From positions 62,001 to 126,000 of the forward strand of contig CAZDWC010000008.1 in NCBI GenBank assembly GCA_964509075.1: a stretch of DNA of 64,000 nt. The letters run 5' to 3'. Every line of letters starts with the position of its first letter. Position 1 is the stretch's first letter. Shown piece after piece: positions 43,257 to 51,665 of this stretch. The stretch comes from UBA7239 sp964509075. Its GTDB lineage: Bacteria > Pseudomonadota > Gammaproteobacteria > Pseudomonadales > UBA7239. The notes under the pieces were generated by a model. It saw only the letters and a program-made list of their open reading frames with translations, did not search any database and was not told the origin of the DNA. A program made the position numbers and the translations under genes.

Positions 43257-44771
43257 TCAATTAAGAAACAATTGGTAGGCCTCGTTGCCGGTTTCTTCCG
43301 TCCACGGATAATTCAGGCTGTTGAGATACGCTTCCAGCTGTTTGTACTCATCCGATGGCACCTGCAGCCCCGCGAGTACACGCCCATCCGCAGCACCGTG
43401 ATTGCGGTAATGAAACAGTGAGATATTCCAGCGCTGCCCCAGCCCGGTGAGAAAATGCATCAGCGCACCCGGGCGCTCAGGAAACTCGAAACGAAACACC
43501 CGCTCATCACTGATCTGCGGCGCACGCCCACCGACCAAGTGGCGGATGTGCAATTTCGCCATTTCATTTTCCGTCATGTCCAGCACAGGGTAGCCGGCCT
43601 TGCGCAACAGACTCACCAGCTCTGCACGATCCGCACCGCCGGCAGCAACTTGCACACCGACAAAAATATGCGCCTGCTGCTGGTCGGCATAACGGTAGTT
43701 GAACTCGGTGATATTGCATTTTCCCAGCATGTTACAAAATGCCTTGAAACTGCCGGGCTTTTCCGGAATGGTGACTGCCAGCACAGCTTCACGTTGCTCG
43801 CCGATTTCCGTGCGCTCGGAAATGTAGCGCAGGCGATCAAAATTGATATTGGCGCCACTATCGATGGCCACCAGATTTTCACCGCGCAGCGCATGCTCGT
43901 GCGCATATTTTTTCAAGCCCGCCAACGCAAGAGCACCAGCCGGCTCCGCGATGGAGCGCGTGTCATCGAAAATATCCTTGATCGCAGCACAGATTTCATC
44001 CGTGGTAACGGTAATCACGCCGTCAATCGTCTTGCGCAAGACGCGGAAAGTTTCTTCACCGATCTGCGCCACAGCCGTGCCATCGGCAAACAATCCCACT
44101 TGCGGCAAGCGCACACGCTTTTTCTTCGCCATCGCTGCCGCCAGACAGGCGGCATCGTCGGCCTCAACCGCAAATACTTTCACATCCGGACGCACATATT
44201 TGATGTAAGCCGCCACACCGGCGCACAAACCGCCGCCGCCCACTGGCACAAACACCGCGTGCAAGGTATCAGGGTGCTGGCGCAGGATTTCCATACCCAC
44301 AGTACCCTGACCGGCGATAACATCCGGATCATCATAAGGATGCACGTAGGTCATGCCTTTTTCCTGAACCAGCTGCTGCGCGTGCGCAGAGGCTTCGTCA
44401 TAGGTATCGCCATGCAAAATAACTTTGGCACCGCGCGCTTTCACGGCATCGACCTTGATCTGCGGCGTTGTGCGCGGCATGACTATCGTCGCTTTCACCT
44501 GCATGCGTGCAGCCGCCAGCGCCAGACCCTGCGCATGATTACCCGCCGAAGCAGCAATCACGCCGCGATCCAGCGCCTCGCGCGGCAGCTGGCACATTTT
44601 GTTGTAGGCACCACGCAATTTGAACGAGAAAACCGGCTGCAGGTCTTCACGCTTCAGCAGTACATGATTGCCGATACGCGCCGACAGAAAGCGCATGGGA
44701 TCCAGCGGTGTCTCTTGCGCAACGTCATAGACGCGAGCATTGAGGATACGTTTGATATAAGTGTGTGGCAT
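43257..44771 (-). CDS. ilvA: Threonine ammonia-lyase, biosynthetic (IlvA)
   Basis: PLP enzyme that deaminates threonine to 2-oxobutanoate, entry to isoleucine synthesis. 504 aa with two C-terminal ACT-like regulatory domains (about 325-500), so it is the isoleucine-feedback form, not the short catabolic one. PLP lysine K51 lies in SFKLRGAYNK, the ASAGNHAQGLA loop binds substrate, and the glycine loop is VPVGGGGLCAG. ATG 44771 follows GGAGGG at five bases; the ATG at 44792 lacks a ribosome binding site. It converges on corB. Confidence 0.96.
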   Translation of the reverse strand: MPHTYIKRILNARVYDVAQETPLDPMRFLSARIGNHVLLKREDLQPVFSFKLRGAYNKMCQLPREALDRGVIAASAGNHAQGLALAAARMQVKATIVMPRTTPQIKVDAVKARGAKVILHGDTYDEASAHAQQLVQEKGMTYVHPYDDPDVIAGQGTVGMEILRQHPDTLHAVFVPVGGGGLCAGVAAYIKYVRPDVKVFAVEADDAACLAAAMAKKKRVRLPQVGLFADGTAVAQIGEETFRVLRKTIDGVITVTTDEICAAIKDIFDDTRSIAEPAGALALAGLKKYAHEHALRGENLVAIDSGANINFDRLRYISERTEIGEQREAVLAVTIPEKPGSFKAFCNMLGKCNITEFNYRYADQQQAHIFVGVQVAAGGADRAELVSLLRKAGYPVLDMTENEMAKLHIRHLVGGRAPQISDERVFRFEFPERPGALMHFLTGLGQRWNISLFHYRNHGAADGRVLAGLQVPSDEYKQLEAYLNSLNYPWTEETGNEAYQLFLN

Positions 44772-44844
44772 GTGGCCCTCCAGCCGCGACATGGTAGCGA
44801 CTGGGGTGCGACGAATCCACCTTGTTCAGATACACACAGCATGA

Positions 44845-45381
44845 CTACAACGGCGCAATGTCTTCCACATGCAGCGTGAAGTTGCCCGTTTTGCGATCCT
44901 CAAAATAGTGGTGCAGGGTGCGCCACATGGTGCGAAACGCCAGCTCGCGCCAGGGAATCTCGTCTTCTGCAAACAGTCGCACTTCCAGTGACTCTTGCGT
45001 GCTGGCAGCAAACACAGGCTCGCTCATCTCGGCGCGGTACATCATGTACACCTGCCCGATGTGCGGCAGATTGAACATGCAGTACAGGTCACCCATCGCT
45101 ACGCTGGCGCCGGCCTCTTCCTCAGTTTCACGCGCCGCTCCGTCACTGACCGTCTCGCCCAGCTCCAGAAAACCGGCAGGCAGTGTCCAGAAACCAAGAC
45201 GCGGCTCAATGGCACGCCGGCACAGCAACACCTTGTCCTGATAGACCGGCAGGCAGCCCGTGATGATGCGGGGGTTGTGATAGTGGATGGCGTCGCAATC
45301 CGGGCACACATGCCGTTCGCGATTGTCGCCTGCAGGAATCAGCAGCTTTACGGCACTGCCGCAGTGGGAACAGAACTTCAT
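44845..45381 (-). CDS. Zinc-ribbon Nudix hydrolase
   Basis: 178 aa cytoplasmic pyrophosphohydrolase. An N-terminal zinc ribbon (C4, C7, C26, C29) precedes a Nudix domain with an intact box (about 70-91: GFLELGETV followed by AARETEEEAG). Zinc-ribbon Nudix proteins of this type are related to NADH pyrophosphatase and ADP-ribose/FAD hydrolases, but it lacks the SQPWPFPxS motif of NudC, so the substrate is open. It lies 73 bases upstream of ilvA on the same strand and 66 bases after the DUF3135 gene. Confidence 0.88.
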   Translation of the reverse strand: MKFCSHCGSAVKLLIPAGDNRERHVCPDCDAIHYHNPRIITGCLPVYQDKVLLCRRAIEPRLGFWTLPAGFLELGETVSDGAARETEEEAGASVAMGDLYCMFNLPHIGQVYMMYRAEMSEPVFAASTQESLEVRLFAEDEIPWRELAFRTMWRTLHHYFEDRKTGNFTLHVEDIAPL

Positions 45382-45447
45382 TGACGGTCGCCGCCGGCAG
45401 GGAATGGGACAAGCATTCTAGCCTGCGCGGACGACAACAGGCAGCAG

Positions 45448-45786
45448 CTAGCGTGAGCGGAAAGGAATTACCGTGGCTACCTCACGCACCGACACCGACT
45501 CCAGCTCAGGCAAGGCTTCCGGATTCTGCGTGAAATCAGCCAAGGCCTCGCGCAGTCGCCCAAAGGACTCATGCATCATGCGCGACATGCGGATACAGCT
45601 TCCCATCGGGCTTTTTGAAACTTGGCGTTGGGCATCAATCTGGAACTGCAAACCGCGAAGACGCTGCTGCATGGCGGCAGGCGCGCTATTGATCAATGCC
45701 TCGACATGCTGACGGCGCAAGGCTTCGAAGCCCTCCGGATCATCCACGGCCAGGTTTTTCAAGGTATCAAAATCGGGCAACTGCAT
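45448..45786 (-). CDS. DUF3135 family protein
   Basis: Small, probably cytoplasmic helical protein of 112 aa with the DUF3135 pattern: LPDFDTLKNLAVDDPEGFEALR at the N-terminus (seen in pieces), INSAPAAMQQRLRGLQFQIDAQR in the middle and MSRMMHESFGRLREAL later. Function unknown. No transmembrane segment. The ATG at 45786 has GAGAG upstream; a TTG at 45792 is an alternative. Confidence 0.75.
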   Translation of the reverse strand: MQLPDFDTLKNLAVDDPEGFEALRRQHVEALINSAPAAMQQRLRGLQFQIDAQRQVSKSPMGSCIRMSRMMHESFGRLREALADFTQNPEALPELESVSVREVATVIPFRSR

Positions 45787-46006
45787 CGTCAAGGCTCTCG
45801 ATTATTGGTATGGCCGATCAGGCAATTGCTCAAAAAAACATCATTTGCCAAATCACAAAGCGATGCTACAACTAATAGGTCGTAGTGCGTAAGTAGGAAG
45901 ATATGCGGAATCGCTATATACACCGGTTTTAATAGCCGATTACATACTGAAAAACCATCTGCTTTTACCAATAAAAACAGACGGTTAAATGCTTTACGCC
46001 AGATTC

Positions 46007-46023
46007 TGTCTAAAATTTAGACA
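46007..46023. promoter_or_regulatory. Perfect 17-bp operator-like palindrome
   Basis: TGTCTAAA, one A, TTTAGACA: eight-base arms around a single base. This is an ideal dimeric-regulator site. It lies 189 bases before the NudL-type gene and 221 bases upstream of the DUF3135 gene, with no regulator gene nearby. Confidence 0.45.
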
Positions 46024-46157
46024 ATTTAATTCCTAGGCCCTGCCTTTTTATGAATAATTTTTGCCAGCTCCCCAGGCAGCGCACGGAATTATGCCATGCA
46101 ACAAAAAACACCCATAACATTCAATAGGTTATTAGAGGAAAAATACCTGCCTCCCGC

Positions 46158-46186
46158 TTGTCATTCTGCTAAGCTGGCCCCATAAA
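46158..46186 (+). promoter_or_regulatory. Sigma-70-like promoter of the NudL-type gene
   Basis: TTGTCA (46158-46163), 17-base spacer, CATAAA (46181-46186). The transcript would start near 46193, only about 3 bases before the first ATG (46196), or 12 before the in-frame ATG at 46205. Confidence 0.5.
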
Positions 46187-46195
46187 AGAATCCAT

Positions 46196-46843
46196 ATGAA
46201 AGCCATGCTTGAGCAACTGCGCACGCGCCTCAACTCTCTCCAGCCCGTAGACCACTGGCAGGCAACCAGCTTCCGCTCGGAAGCCGCTGTGTTGATGGCA
46301 TTTACGGATGAGCCAGATACCCAGCTGATCCTCACGCGCCGTGCCGATCATCTCAAGAGCCACCGCGGCGAAGTCGCACTGCCTGGCGGCAAGATCGACC
46401 CTGAAGATACATCGTTTATCGAGACTGCCCTGCGTGAAAGCCAGGAAGAGATCGGCCTCGACCCCTCGTCTGTAGACGTGCTGGGCAATCTCGATCCGAT
46501 GGTCACCCGCTTCGGAGTGAAAGTGACGCCTGTCGTCGGTATCGTGCCTGCGAATGTGTCACTGCGCGCCAATCCAGATGAGATCGATAGTATCTTTCGT
46601 GTCCCGCTGCGATTTTTCCTGCGCGACGAACGTCTGCGCACTGACCGCGGCAGCGTCAACGGCCACTCGGTTGCAGTGCCATGCTGGGGCTGGCAGGGTT
46701 ACGAAATCTGGGGAGTGACCGCGATCATTCTGGTCAATTTCATGAATCGCGTGCTGGGCGCACAAATGGACACGGGCATCGAAACGCTGGCACAGAAAAC
46801 CAACGGACAGATCCTGCCGGCAGATTGGTTGCCGGCGGAATAA
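46196..46843 (+). CDS. NudL-type CoA pyrophosphatase (Nudix)
   Basis: 215 aa Nudix hydrolase of the CoA diphosphatase group (E. coli NudL, yeast Pcd1). The UPF0035-like HRGEVALPGGKIDPED stretch runs directly into the Nudix box (about 64-87: ALRESQEEIGL), with RRADHLKSHRGE before it, as in CoA pyrophosphatases. The start is ATG 46196 or ATG 46205; neither has a clear ribosome binding site, and the promoter boxes just upstream suggest a leaderless or very short leader mRNA. A DUF1289 gene follows after 25 bases. Confidence 0.88.
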   Translation: MKAMLEQLRTRLNSLQPVDHWQATSFRSEAAVLMAFTDEPDTQLILTRRADHLKSHRGEVALPGGKIDPEDTSFIETALRESQEEIGLDPSSVDVLGNLDPMVTRFGVKVTPVVGIVPANVSLRANPDEIDSIFRVPLRFFLRDERLRTDRGSVNGHSVAVPCWGWQGYEIWGVTAIILVNFMNRVLGAQMDTGIETLAQKTNGQILPADWLPAE

Positions 46844-46868
46844 TATTTAAATAGTGAACGAAGACTTT

Positions 46869-47069
46869 ATGCAAGAACCCCACAAGCAAGAAGCCCTGCT
46901 GGCATCACCCTGTATTTCCATTTGCGCGCTTGACGCTGATGATGTCTGTGTCGGCTGCTATCGCAGCGCGCAGGAAATCACGCGCTGGTCCGACGCCGAC
47001 AACAGCGAGCGCCGGCAAATTCTTGCCAGCGCGGCGACACGCGCCAAAGCTGCCAATCCATTTGCCTGA
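46869..47069 (+). CDS. DUF1289 family protein (cysteine-rich, YdhL-like)
   Basis: 66 aa. The family pattern is clear: SPCISICALDADDVCVGCYR, with C15, C19, C27 and C30 in a CxxxC...CxxC arrangement likely to bind a metal, followed by EITRW. Function unknown. The ATG at 46869 is preferred over a GTG at 46854; neither has a strong ribosome binding site. It follows the NudL-type gene closely and converges on the DEAD-box helicase gene. Confidence 0.85.
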   Translation: MQEPHKQEALLASPCISICALDADDVCVGCYRSAQEITRWSDADNSERRQILASAATRAKAANPFA

Positions 47070-47099
47070 CTGCCCGCAATCCGGAAGTTTTCCGAAGCG

Positions 47100-49235
47100 T
47101 TATTTCTTGAACGGTTTGCCGCCCGGCGGCTTGCCAGATGTGCGCTTGCTGATGATGGGCCTGTCTGTCTGCGGGCGATTGCTGTCGCTAGGGAAACGCA
47201 CCGGCGGCTGATTTGCGCCAGCAACACGAGGGCGAAAATTTTTCTTCGGCGCCTTGGGCGGCACATAATCAATGCTGTTGCCGTTCACTTCACGACGCGG
47301 CGCACCATCAGCAGGCCCGGCATCGCGCTCGCCGCGCGCGAAAAAATCCTTGCTGGCAGCAGGTCTGCTATGCGCAGGCTTTTTGTCAGAAAAGGATTTC
47401 CTGTCATTAAACGGCTTCTTGTCTCCGAAAGACTTTTTGTCGCCAAAGGATTTCTTTTCCGGGAAAGGCCTGTCGCCAGAGAATGACTTCTCACCATAGG
47501 CGCGCGACTTACCGGCACCACCCTTGTGACCACCACCCTGCCCGCCTTCACCGAGCGGGGCAATATTCATTGGCCTGCCCGCAACACGGACCTTCTTGAG
47601 CATTTGCAGCACATCACTGGGCATGCCCTCAGGCAAATCCACCGTACTGTAATCGTCAAAGATCGCAATGTGCCCGATATGTTTGCTATCGATATCGGCT
47701 TCGTTGGCAATGGCGCCGACAATATTGCCGGGCTTGACGCTGTTGGCATAGCCGACATCAATACGATAGCGACGCATGCCTTCTTCCAGCTCACGCACAG
47801 GTTTTTCCGTACGCGGCCGTTTTTCACGCGGCGCACGCTCATCGCGCTCGCCACGTTCGCGGCGTGGCGGACGGTCATCCGACAACGCAACCGCGCGATG
47901 CACTTCCTTCTCGTTAAGCAGCAGATCACTGCCACCCTGGGCAATGGCCGCCAGCGCTGCTGCAATCTGATCCAGCTCCGCACCGCTTTCATGCTGGTAC
48001 TGCGCGATCAGGTCGCGGTACATGTCGAGACCACCTTTCTCAATCGCCTCGGTGATACTCTGTTTGAATTTGGCAATACGCTTGTCATTGATCAGTTGTG
48101 TTGACGGCAACTCCATCAGCTCGATCGGCTGACGCGTTGCTTTTTCGATGGCAAACAACAAACGCTTTTCACGTGGCGCGACGAACAGGATGGCATCGCC
48201 CGTGCGACCGGCGCGGCCGGTGCGACCGATGCGATGCACATACGCTTCCGTGTCTGTCGGGATATCGTAATTGATAACGTGGCTGATACGCTCAACATCC
48301 AGACCACGTGCGGCGACATCAGTGGCCACGACAATATCAATCGCACCGCTCTTGATTTGTGCAATCGTGTGTTCGCGCTGCGACTGCACAATGTCACCGT
48401 TCAACGCTGCCGTGTTGTAACCGCGAGCGCGCAATTTATCCGCGAGTTCAACCGTTGCAGTTTTGGTGCGCACGAAAATGATCATGCCGTCAAACTCTTC
48501 CGCTTCCAGCATGCGGGTAAGAGCGTCCAGCTTGTGCATGCCGCTCACCGCCCAATAACGCTGGCGAATGGTGGACGCAGTCGTTGTTTTCAGCGTAATG
48601 GTAATTTCAGCCGGATCATTGAGGTGTTGCTGGGCAATACGGCGAATTTCGCGCGGCATCGTCGCCGAGAACAATGCAATCTGGCGATCATCCGGCGTCT
48701 GCTCCAACACCCATTCCACATCATCAATAAAGCCCATGCGCAACATTTCATCGGCTTCATCAAGCACGAGGCATTTGAGATTGGAGAGATCCAGCGTGCC
48801 GCGACGCATATGATCCATGACACGGCCCGGCGTGCCCACTACCACCTGCGCACCTTGTTTCAATTGCTTCAATTGACCGCGATAATCCGCGCCGCCATAA
48901 ATCGGCAACACATGAAAATTCTTGATGAATGCCGCGTATGTCTGGAAGGCTTCTGCCACCTGAATGGCGAGTTCGCGCGTCGGCGCCAATACCAGCACTT
49001 GTGTATCCGGACTGCTCATATCCAGACGCGCCAGAATCGGCAACGCAAACGCCGCAGTCTTGCCGGTACCGGTCTGTGCCTGCCCGAGTACATCACGCCC
49101 TTCCAGCAACAACGGAATGGTTTGCGCCTGAATGGGTGATGGTGTTTCGTAGCCGATATCGCTCAACACGGTGAGCATGGCATCAGGAAGGCCCAGGTCG
49201 CTAAATGCGACAGGCAAGGTGTTTTCGGCGGTCAT
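47100..49235 (-). CDS. deaD: DEAD-box RNA helicase DeaD/CsdA type
   Basis: ATP-dependent RNA helicase, 711 aa, involved in ribosome assembly and cold growth in relatives. Helicase core (1-360): Q motif region FSDLGL...PIQAQTIP, AQTGTGKT, PTRELAIQ, TPGRVMDH, DEAD at 155-158 (LVLDEADEML), SAT, and HRIGRTGRAG. A CsdA-like middle region and a DbpA-type RNA-binding domain (RYRIDVGYANSVKPGNIVGAIANE, in pieces, about 490-560) follow. The C-terminal 130 residues are basic low complexity with repeats of K-S/P-F-x-D-K/R (about 585-622). ATG 49235 has TAAGG upstream. It follows pyrE across an 82-bp gap with a nested hairpin. Confidence 0.95.
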   Translation of the reverse strand: MTAENTLPVAFSDLGLPDAMLTVLSDIGYETPSPIQAQTIPLLLEGRDVLGQAQTGTGKTAAFALPILARLDMSSPDTQVLVLAPTRELAIQVAEAFQTYAAFIKNFHVLPIYGGADYRGQLKQLKQGAQVVVGTPGRVMDHMRRGTLDLSNLKCLVLDEADEMLRMGFIDDVEWVLEQTPDDRQIALFSATMPREIRRIAQQHLNDPAEITITLKTTTASTIRQRYWAVSGMHKLDALTRMLEAEEFDGMIIFVRTKTATVELADKLRARGYNTAALNGDIVQSQREHTIAQIKSGAIDIVVATDVAARGLDVERISHVINYDIPTDTEAYVHRIGRTGRAGRTGDAILFVAPREKRLLFAIEKATRQPIELMELPSTQLINDKRIAKFKQSITEAIEKGGLDMYRDLIAQYQHESGAELDQIAAALAAIAQGGSDLLLNEKEVHRAVALSDDRPPRRERGERDERAPREKRPRTEKPVRELEEGMRRYRIDVGYANSVKPGNIVGAIANEADIDSKHIGHIAIFDDYSTVDLPEGMPSDVLQMLKKVRVAGRPMNIAPLGEGGQGGGHKGGAGKSRAYGEKSFSGDRPFPEKKSFGDKKSFGDKKPFNDRKSFSDKKPAHSRPAASKDFFARGERDAGPADGAPRREVNGNSIDYVPPKAPKKNFRPRVAGANQPPVRFPSDSNRPQTDRPIISKRTSGKPPGGKPFKK

Positions 49236-49249
49236 GACAATACCTTAGG

Positions 49250-49303
49250 AATAAGTGAGGAACCCAATGGGGGCATGTGCAATCCCCCTCAACGCCACTT
49301 ATT
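49250..49303 (-). other. Nested inverted repeat in the deaD leader
   Basis: AATAAGTG (49250-49257) pairs perfectly with CACTTATT (49296-49303), and inside it GGGGG (49269-49273) pairs with CCCCC (49284-49288). The two stems could stack into one arm in the RNA between pyrE and deaD. No T run follows, so it looks more like a leader structure than a terminator. Confidence 0.5.
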
Positions 49304-49317
49304 GCAGTCTAGCCATC

Positions 49318-49965
49318 TCAGACACAGCCGTACTGCGCTCGATAGCGGCGCATATTGTCTAGTGTAGCGCCATGTTGGCCTTGATGCTGCAAAAATTCGA
49401 TCAAATCTTCCAGGCCCAGTACATGTAACACCGGCACACCGTAGCGCTGACTCACTTCCTGCGAGGCAGATAACTCGCCCTGACCACGCTCCTGACGATC
49501 CACACCTATCATCACGGCAGCAGTTTCTGCTTGCGGGTGACCAGCAAACAGCTGCATCACCTCACCAATCGCCGTGCCGGCGGTAATCACGTCATCGACA
49601 ACAACCACTTTACCCTTGAGCGGTGCACCAACCAGCGTGCCACCTTCGCCGTGATCCTTGGCCTCCTTGCGATTGAAGCACCAAGGGACATCGCGATCAA
49701 AATGCTCGGCCAAAGCGATGGCCACACTGCTGACTAGCGGAATACCCTTATACGCCGGCCCGAACAACATATCGAAATCAACACCGGAAGCCACCAAGGC
49801 CGCAGCATAACAACAACCCAGTTCCGACAGTGCGCGCCCGGTCTGGAATTGACCGGCATTGAAAAAATAAGGGCTGACACGACCCGACTTGAGCGTGAAC
49901 TCTCCGAAGCGCAGCGCGTCATAGCGAATCGCCAGATCAATGAATTGCTGCCGATAGTTGTGCAT
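49318..49965 (-). CDS. pyrE: Orotate phosphoribosyltransferase PyrE
   Basis: Adds PRPP ribose phosphate to orotate in pyrimidine synthesis. 215 aa, close to E. coli (213). The PRPP-binding motif is VVVVDDVITAGTAIGE (about 120-135); the N-terminal FTLKSGRVSPYFFNAG and the FGPAYKGIPL segments are diagnostic. ATG 49965 (MHNYRQQF) follows AGGA; a longer in-frame start is not supported. Divergent from crc. Confidence 0.96.
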   Translation of the reverse strand: MHNYRQQFIDLAIRYDALRFGEFTLKSGRVSPYFFNAGQFQTGRALSELGCCYAAALVASGVDFDMLFGPAYKGIPLVSSVAIALAEHFDRDVPWCFNRKEAKDHGEGGTLVGAPLKGKVVVVDDVITAGTAIGEVMQLFAGHPQAETAAVMIGVDRQERGQGELSASQEVSQRYGVPVLHVLGLEDLIEFLQHQGQHGATLDNMRRYRAQYGCV

Positions 49966-50084
49966 GTGAGATTTCCTAGGTTGTTGTTTCAAAAAAAAGT
50001 CACACACTGGCAAGGTGTGCGCAGTCGTGCCTCACAGGGAATGGGCGCGGCACATCATAACAATGGGGCAGGCCCGGAGACAGT

Positions 50085-50855
50085 ATGCGAATTATCAGTT
50101 TGAATGTAGATGGTGTAGTACAGGCAGCGCAACGCGGCCTGTTTGACTGGCTTGAGCAGCAAGCCGCTGATGTCATCTGCCTGCAGGATTTGCGCGCCCG
50201 TGAAGACCAGCTGGACTCTCCCGTTTATTTTCCCGATGGCTATTACGCCTATTTCTGTGACACTGTCGATGGCGACAAGGGCGTGGCAATCTACACCCGC
50301 CAACTGCCGCGCGCCGTGATGATGGGCTTCGGCTACAGCCCGGATGTCAATCTTGAAGGCGCCTACATACGTGCCGACTTCGAGCAAATGAGCATTGTCT
50401 CGTTGCTGACACCACAGGCAGATGTCGAACCGCAATCACTTGAAAACAAGATGCGTTTTTTTGATCACCTGAAAGAACACTTTCACAAGATCAGCAACAA
50501 ACGTCGCAAATATATCTTCTGCAGCAACTGGAACATCGCTCACCAGAAAGCCGATGTACAGAACTGGGAAGCGCATCAGGCGACACCCGGCTTCCTGCCC
50601 TTCGAGCGCCAGTGGCTTAACGAACTCTATAACGAAATGGGCTATGTCGACGTGCTGCGCGCATTGAATAGCGAGCGCGACCTGTACAGTTGGTGGCCGA
50701 GCGGCACCGTGGGCAAAGGCGATGGCTGGCGCGTCGATGCACAAATCGTATCACCGGAATTTGCAGCCTGCCTGGATGGCGCGCAGTTGTGCGCCAACCA
50801 GGTTTTCTCAAGCCACGTACCGATGATCGCCGATTACGACATGGATCTGTACTGA
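50085..50855 (+). CDS. crc: Crc-like catabolite repression control protein (ExoIII fold)
   Basis: 256 aa protein of the exonuclease III fold but closest in appearance to Pseudomonas Crc, which works with Hfq to repress translation of less-preferred carbon genes. MRIISLNVDG, VICLQDLRA, FCSNWNIAHQKADVQNW, PGFLPFERQWL and YSWWPS match Crc. Nuclease residues are altered: the ExoIII metal-binding Glu is Asp35, GDxN is SNWN (Asp to Asn148), and SDH is SSH (Asp to Ser243), though His244 and Asp218 remain. The gene lies between pyrE and rph as in P. aeruginosa. ATG 50085 lies 119 bases from the divergent pyrE start; it ends 4 bases before the rph stop. Confidence 0.85.
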   Translation: MRIISLNVDGVVQAAQRGLFDWLEQQAADVICLQDLRAREDQLDSPVYFPDGYYAYFCDTVDGDKGVAIYTRQLPRAVMMGFGYSPDVNLEGAYIRADFEQMSIVSLLTPQADVEPQSLENKMRFFDHLKEHFHKISNKRRKYIFCSNWNIAHQKADVQNWEAHQATPGFLPFERQWLNELYNEMGYVDVLRALNSERDLYSWWPSGTVGKGDGWRVDAQIVSPEFAACLDGAQLCANQVFSSHVPMIADYDMDLY

Positions 50856-50859
50856 GCCA

Positions 50860-51579
50860 TCAATTCGCCAGTGCAAATTTCTGCACGCGCACCAGATCGG
50901 CAATACCTTTTTTAGCCAGCGACAACATGGCATTGAACTGGTCTTCCGTGAACGGGGCGCCCTCCGCCGTGCCCTGTATCTCGATAAAACCGCCATCTTC
51001 CCCCATCACGACATTCATGTCTGTCTCGGCAGTGGAATCTTCCGGATAGTCGAGATCCAGTACCGGCATGCCGTCATAAATACCCACTGAAACCGATGCC
51101 ACCATACGCGTCAACGGATTGTCGGCGCACATTTTTTTCTGCTGCATGTAACTGATGGCATCAGCCAGGGCCACGCAGGCACCGGTGATCGATGCCGTGC
51201 GCGTACCGCCATCCGCCTGGATCACATCGCAATCAATCGTGATGGTATTCTCGCCCATTTTTTTCAGATCAACTGCCGCGCGCAAGGATCGCCCGATCAG
51301 GCGCTGGATCTCCACCGTGCGTCCCACCTGTTTGCCGCGTGCAGACTCACGGTCCATCCGCGTCCCGGTAGAGCGTGGCAACATGCCATATTCGGCCGTG
51401 ATCCAGCCACGCCCCTCACCTTTCATGAAACGAGGCACGCCGGAAGTGACACTGGCTGTGCAGATAACTTTGGTATCTCCGAACTCAACCAGCACGGCGC
51501 CCTCGGCATGGCGGGTATAACGGCGTGTGATTTTTACCGGGCGCAGCTGATCCGCGCGACGACCACTGGGACGATTCAT
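50860..51579 (-). CDS. rph: Ribonuclease PH
   Basis: Phosphorolytic 3'-5' exoribonuclease that trims tRNA 3' ends. 239 aa. MNRPSGRRADQLRPVKI, the GWITAEYGMLPRST segment, RTVEIQRLIGRSLRAAVD, DCDVIQADGGTRTASITGA and the TDMNVVM motif are all standard. ATG 51579 has AGAGG upstream. A consensus -10 TATAAT lies 29 bases further up. It converges on crc with only 4 bases between stops and is divergent from the aldolase/dehydrogenase gene. Confidence 0.97.
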   Translation of the reverse strand: MNRPSGRRADQLRPVKITRRYTRHAEGAVLVEFGDTKVICTASVTSGVPRFMKGEGRGWITAEYGMLPRSTGTRMDRESARGKQVGRTVEIQRLIGRSLRAAVDLKKMGENTITIDCDVIQADGGTRTASITGACVALADAISYMQQKKMCADNPLTRMVASVSVGIYDGMPVLDLDYPEDSTAETDMNVVMGEDGGFIEIQGTAEGAPFTEDQFNAMLSLAKKGIADLVRVQKFALAN

Positions 51580-51607
51580 GCAACATACCTCTGAGAGACT
51601 GGCGCGC

Positions 51608-51613
51608 ATTATA
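51608..51613 (-). promoter_or_regulatory. Candidate -10 box of rph
   Basis: Perfect TATAAT on the minus strand, 29 bases before the rph ATG. No good -35 sequence lies at 16-18 bases, so the assignment rests on the -10 alone. Confidence 0.35.
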
Positions 51614-51665
51614 GCTGCTGTGATGGTCTAAGATGGCGCCCTGTATTTTCAAGAGGAAATCGTGC

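Larger units (their letters stand above)
45787..46195. other. AT-rich intergenic region with a palindrome
   Basis: About 409 bases without a gene, clearly AT-richer than its surroundings. It contains the perfect palindrome TGTCTAAA-A-TTTAGACA (46007-46023), a GT-rich stretch with repeated GTAG units (CGTAGTGCGTAAGTAGG around 45880-45897), and short GGTTTT/AAAACC arms (about 45927-45956). No open frame with a ribosome binding site, tRNA or Rho-independent terminator was found. It may hold an unrecognised small RNA or operator region. Confidence 0.55.

Noticed and set aside
43455..44879. 474-codon open frame opposite ilvA
   Set aside because: Antisense shadow; ilvA on the other strand is unambiguous.
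47082..47094. CGGAA-GTT-TTCCG hairpin between the DUF1289 and deaD genes as terminator
   Set aside because: Five-base stem without a T run on either side.
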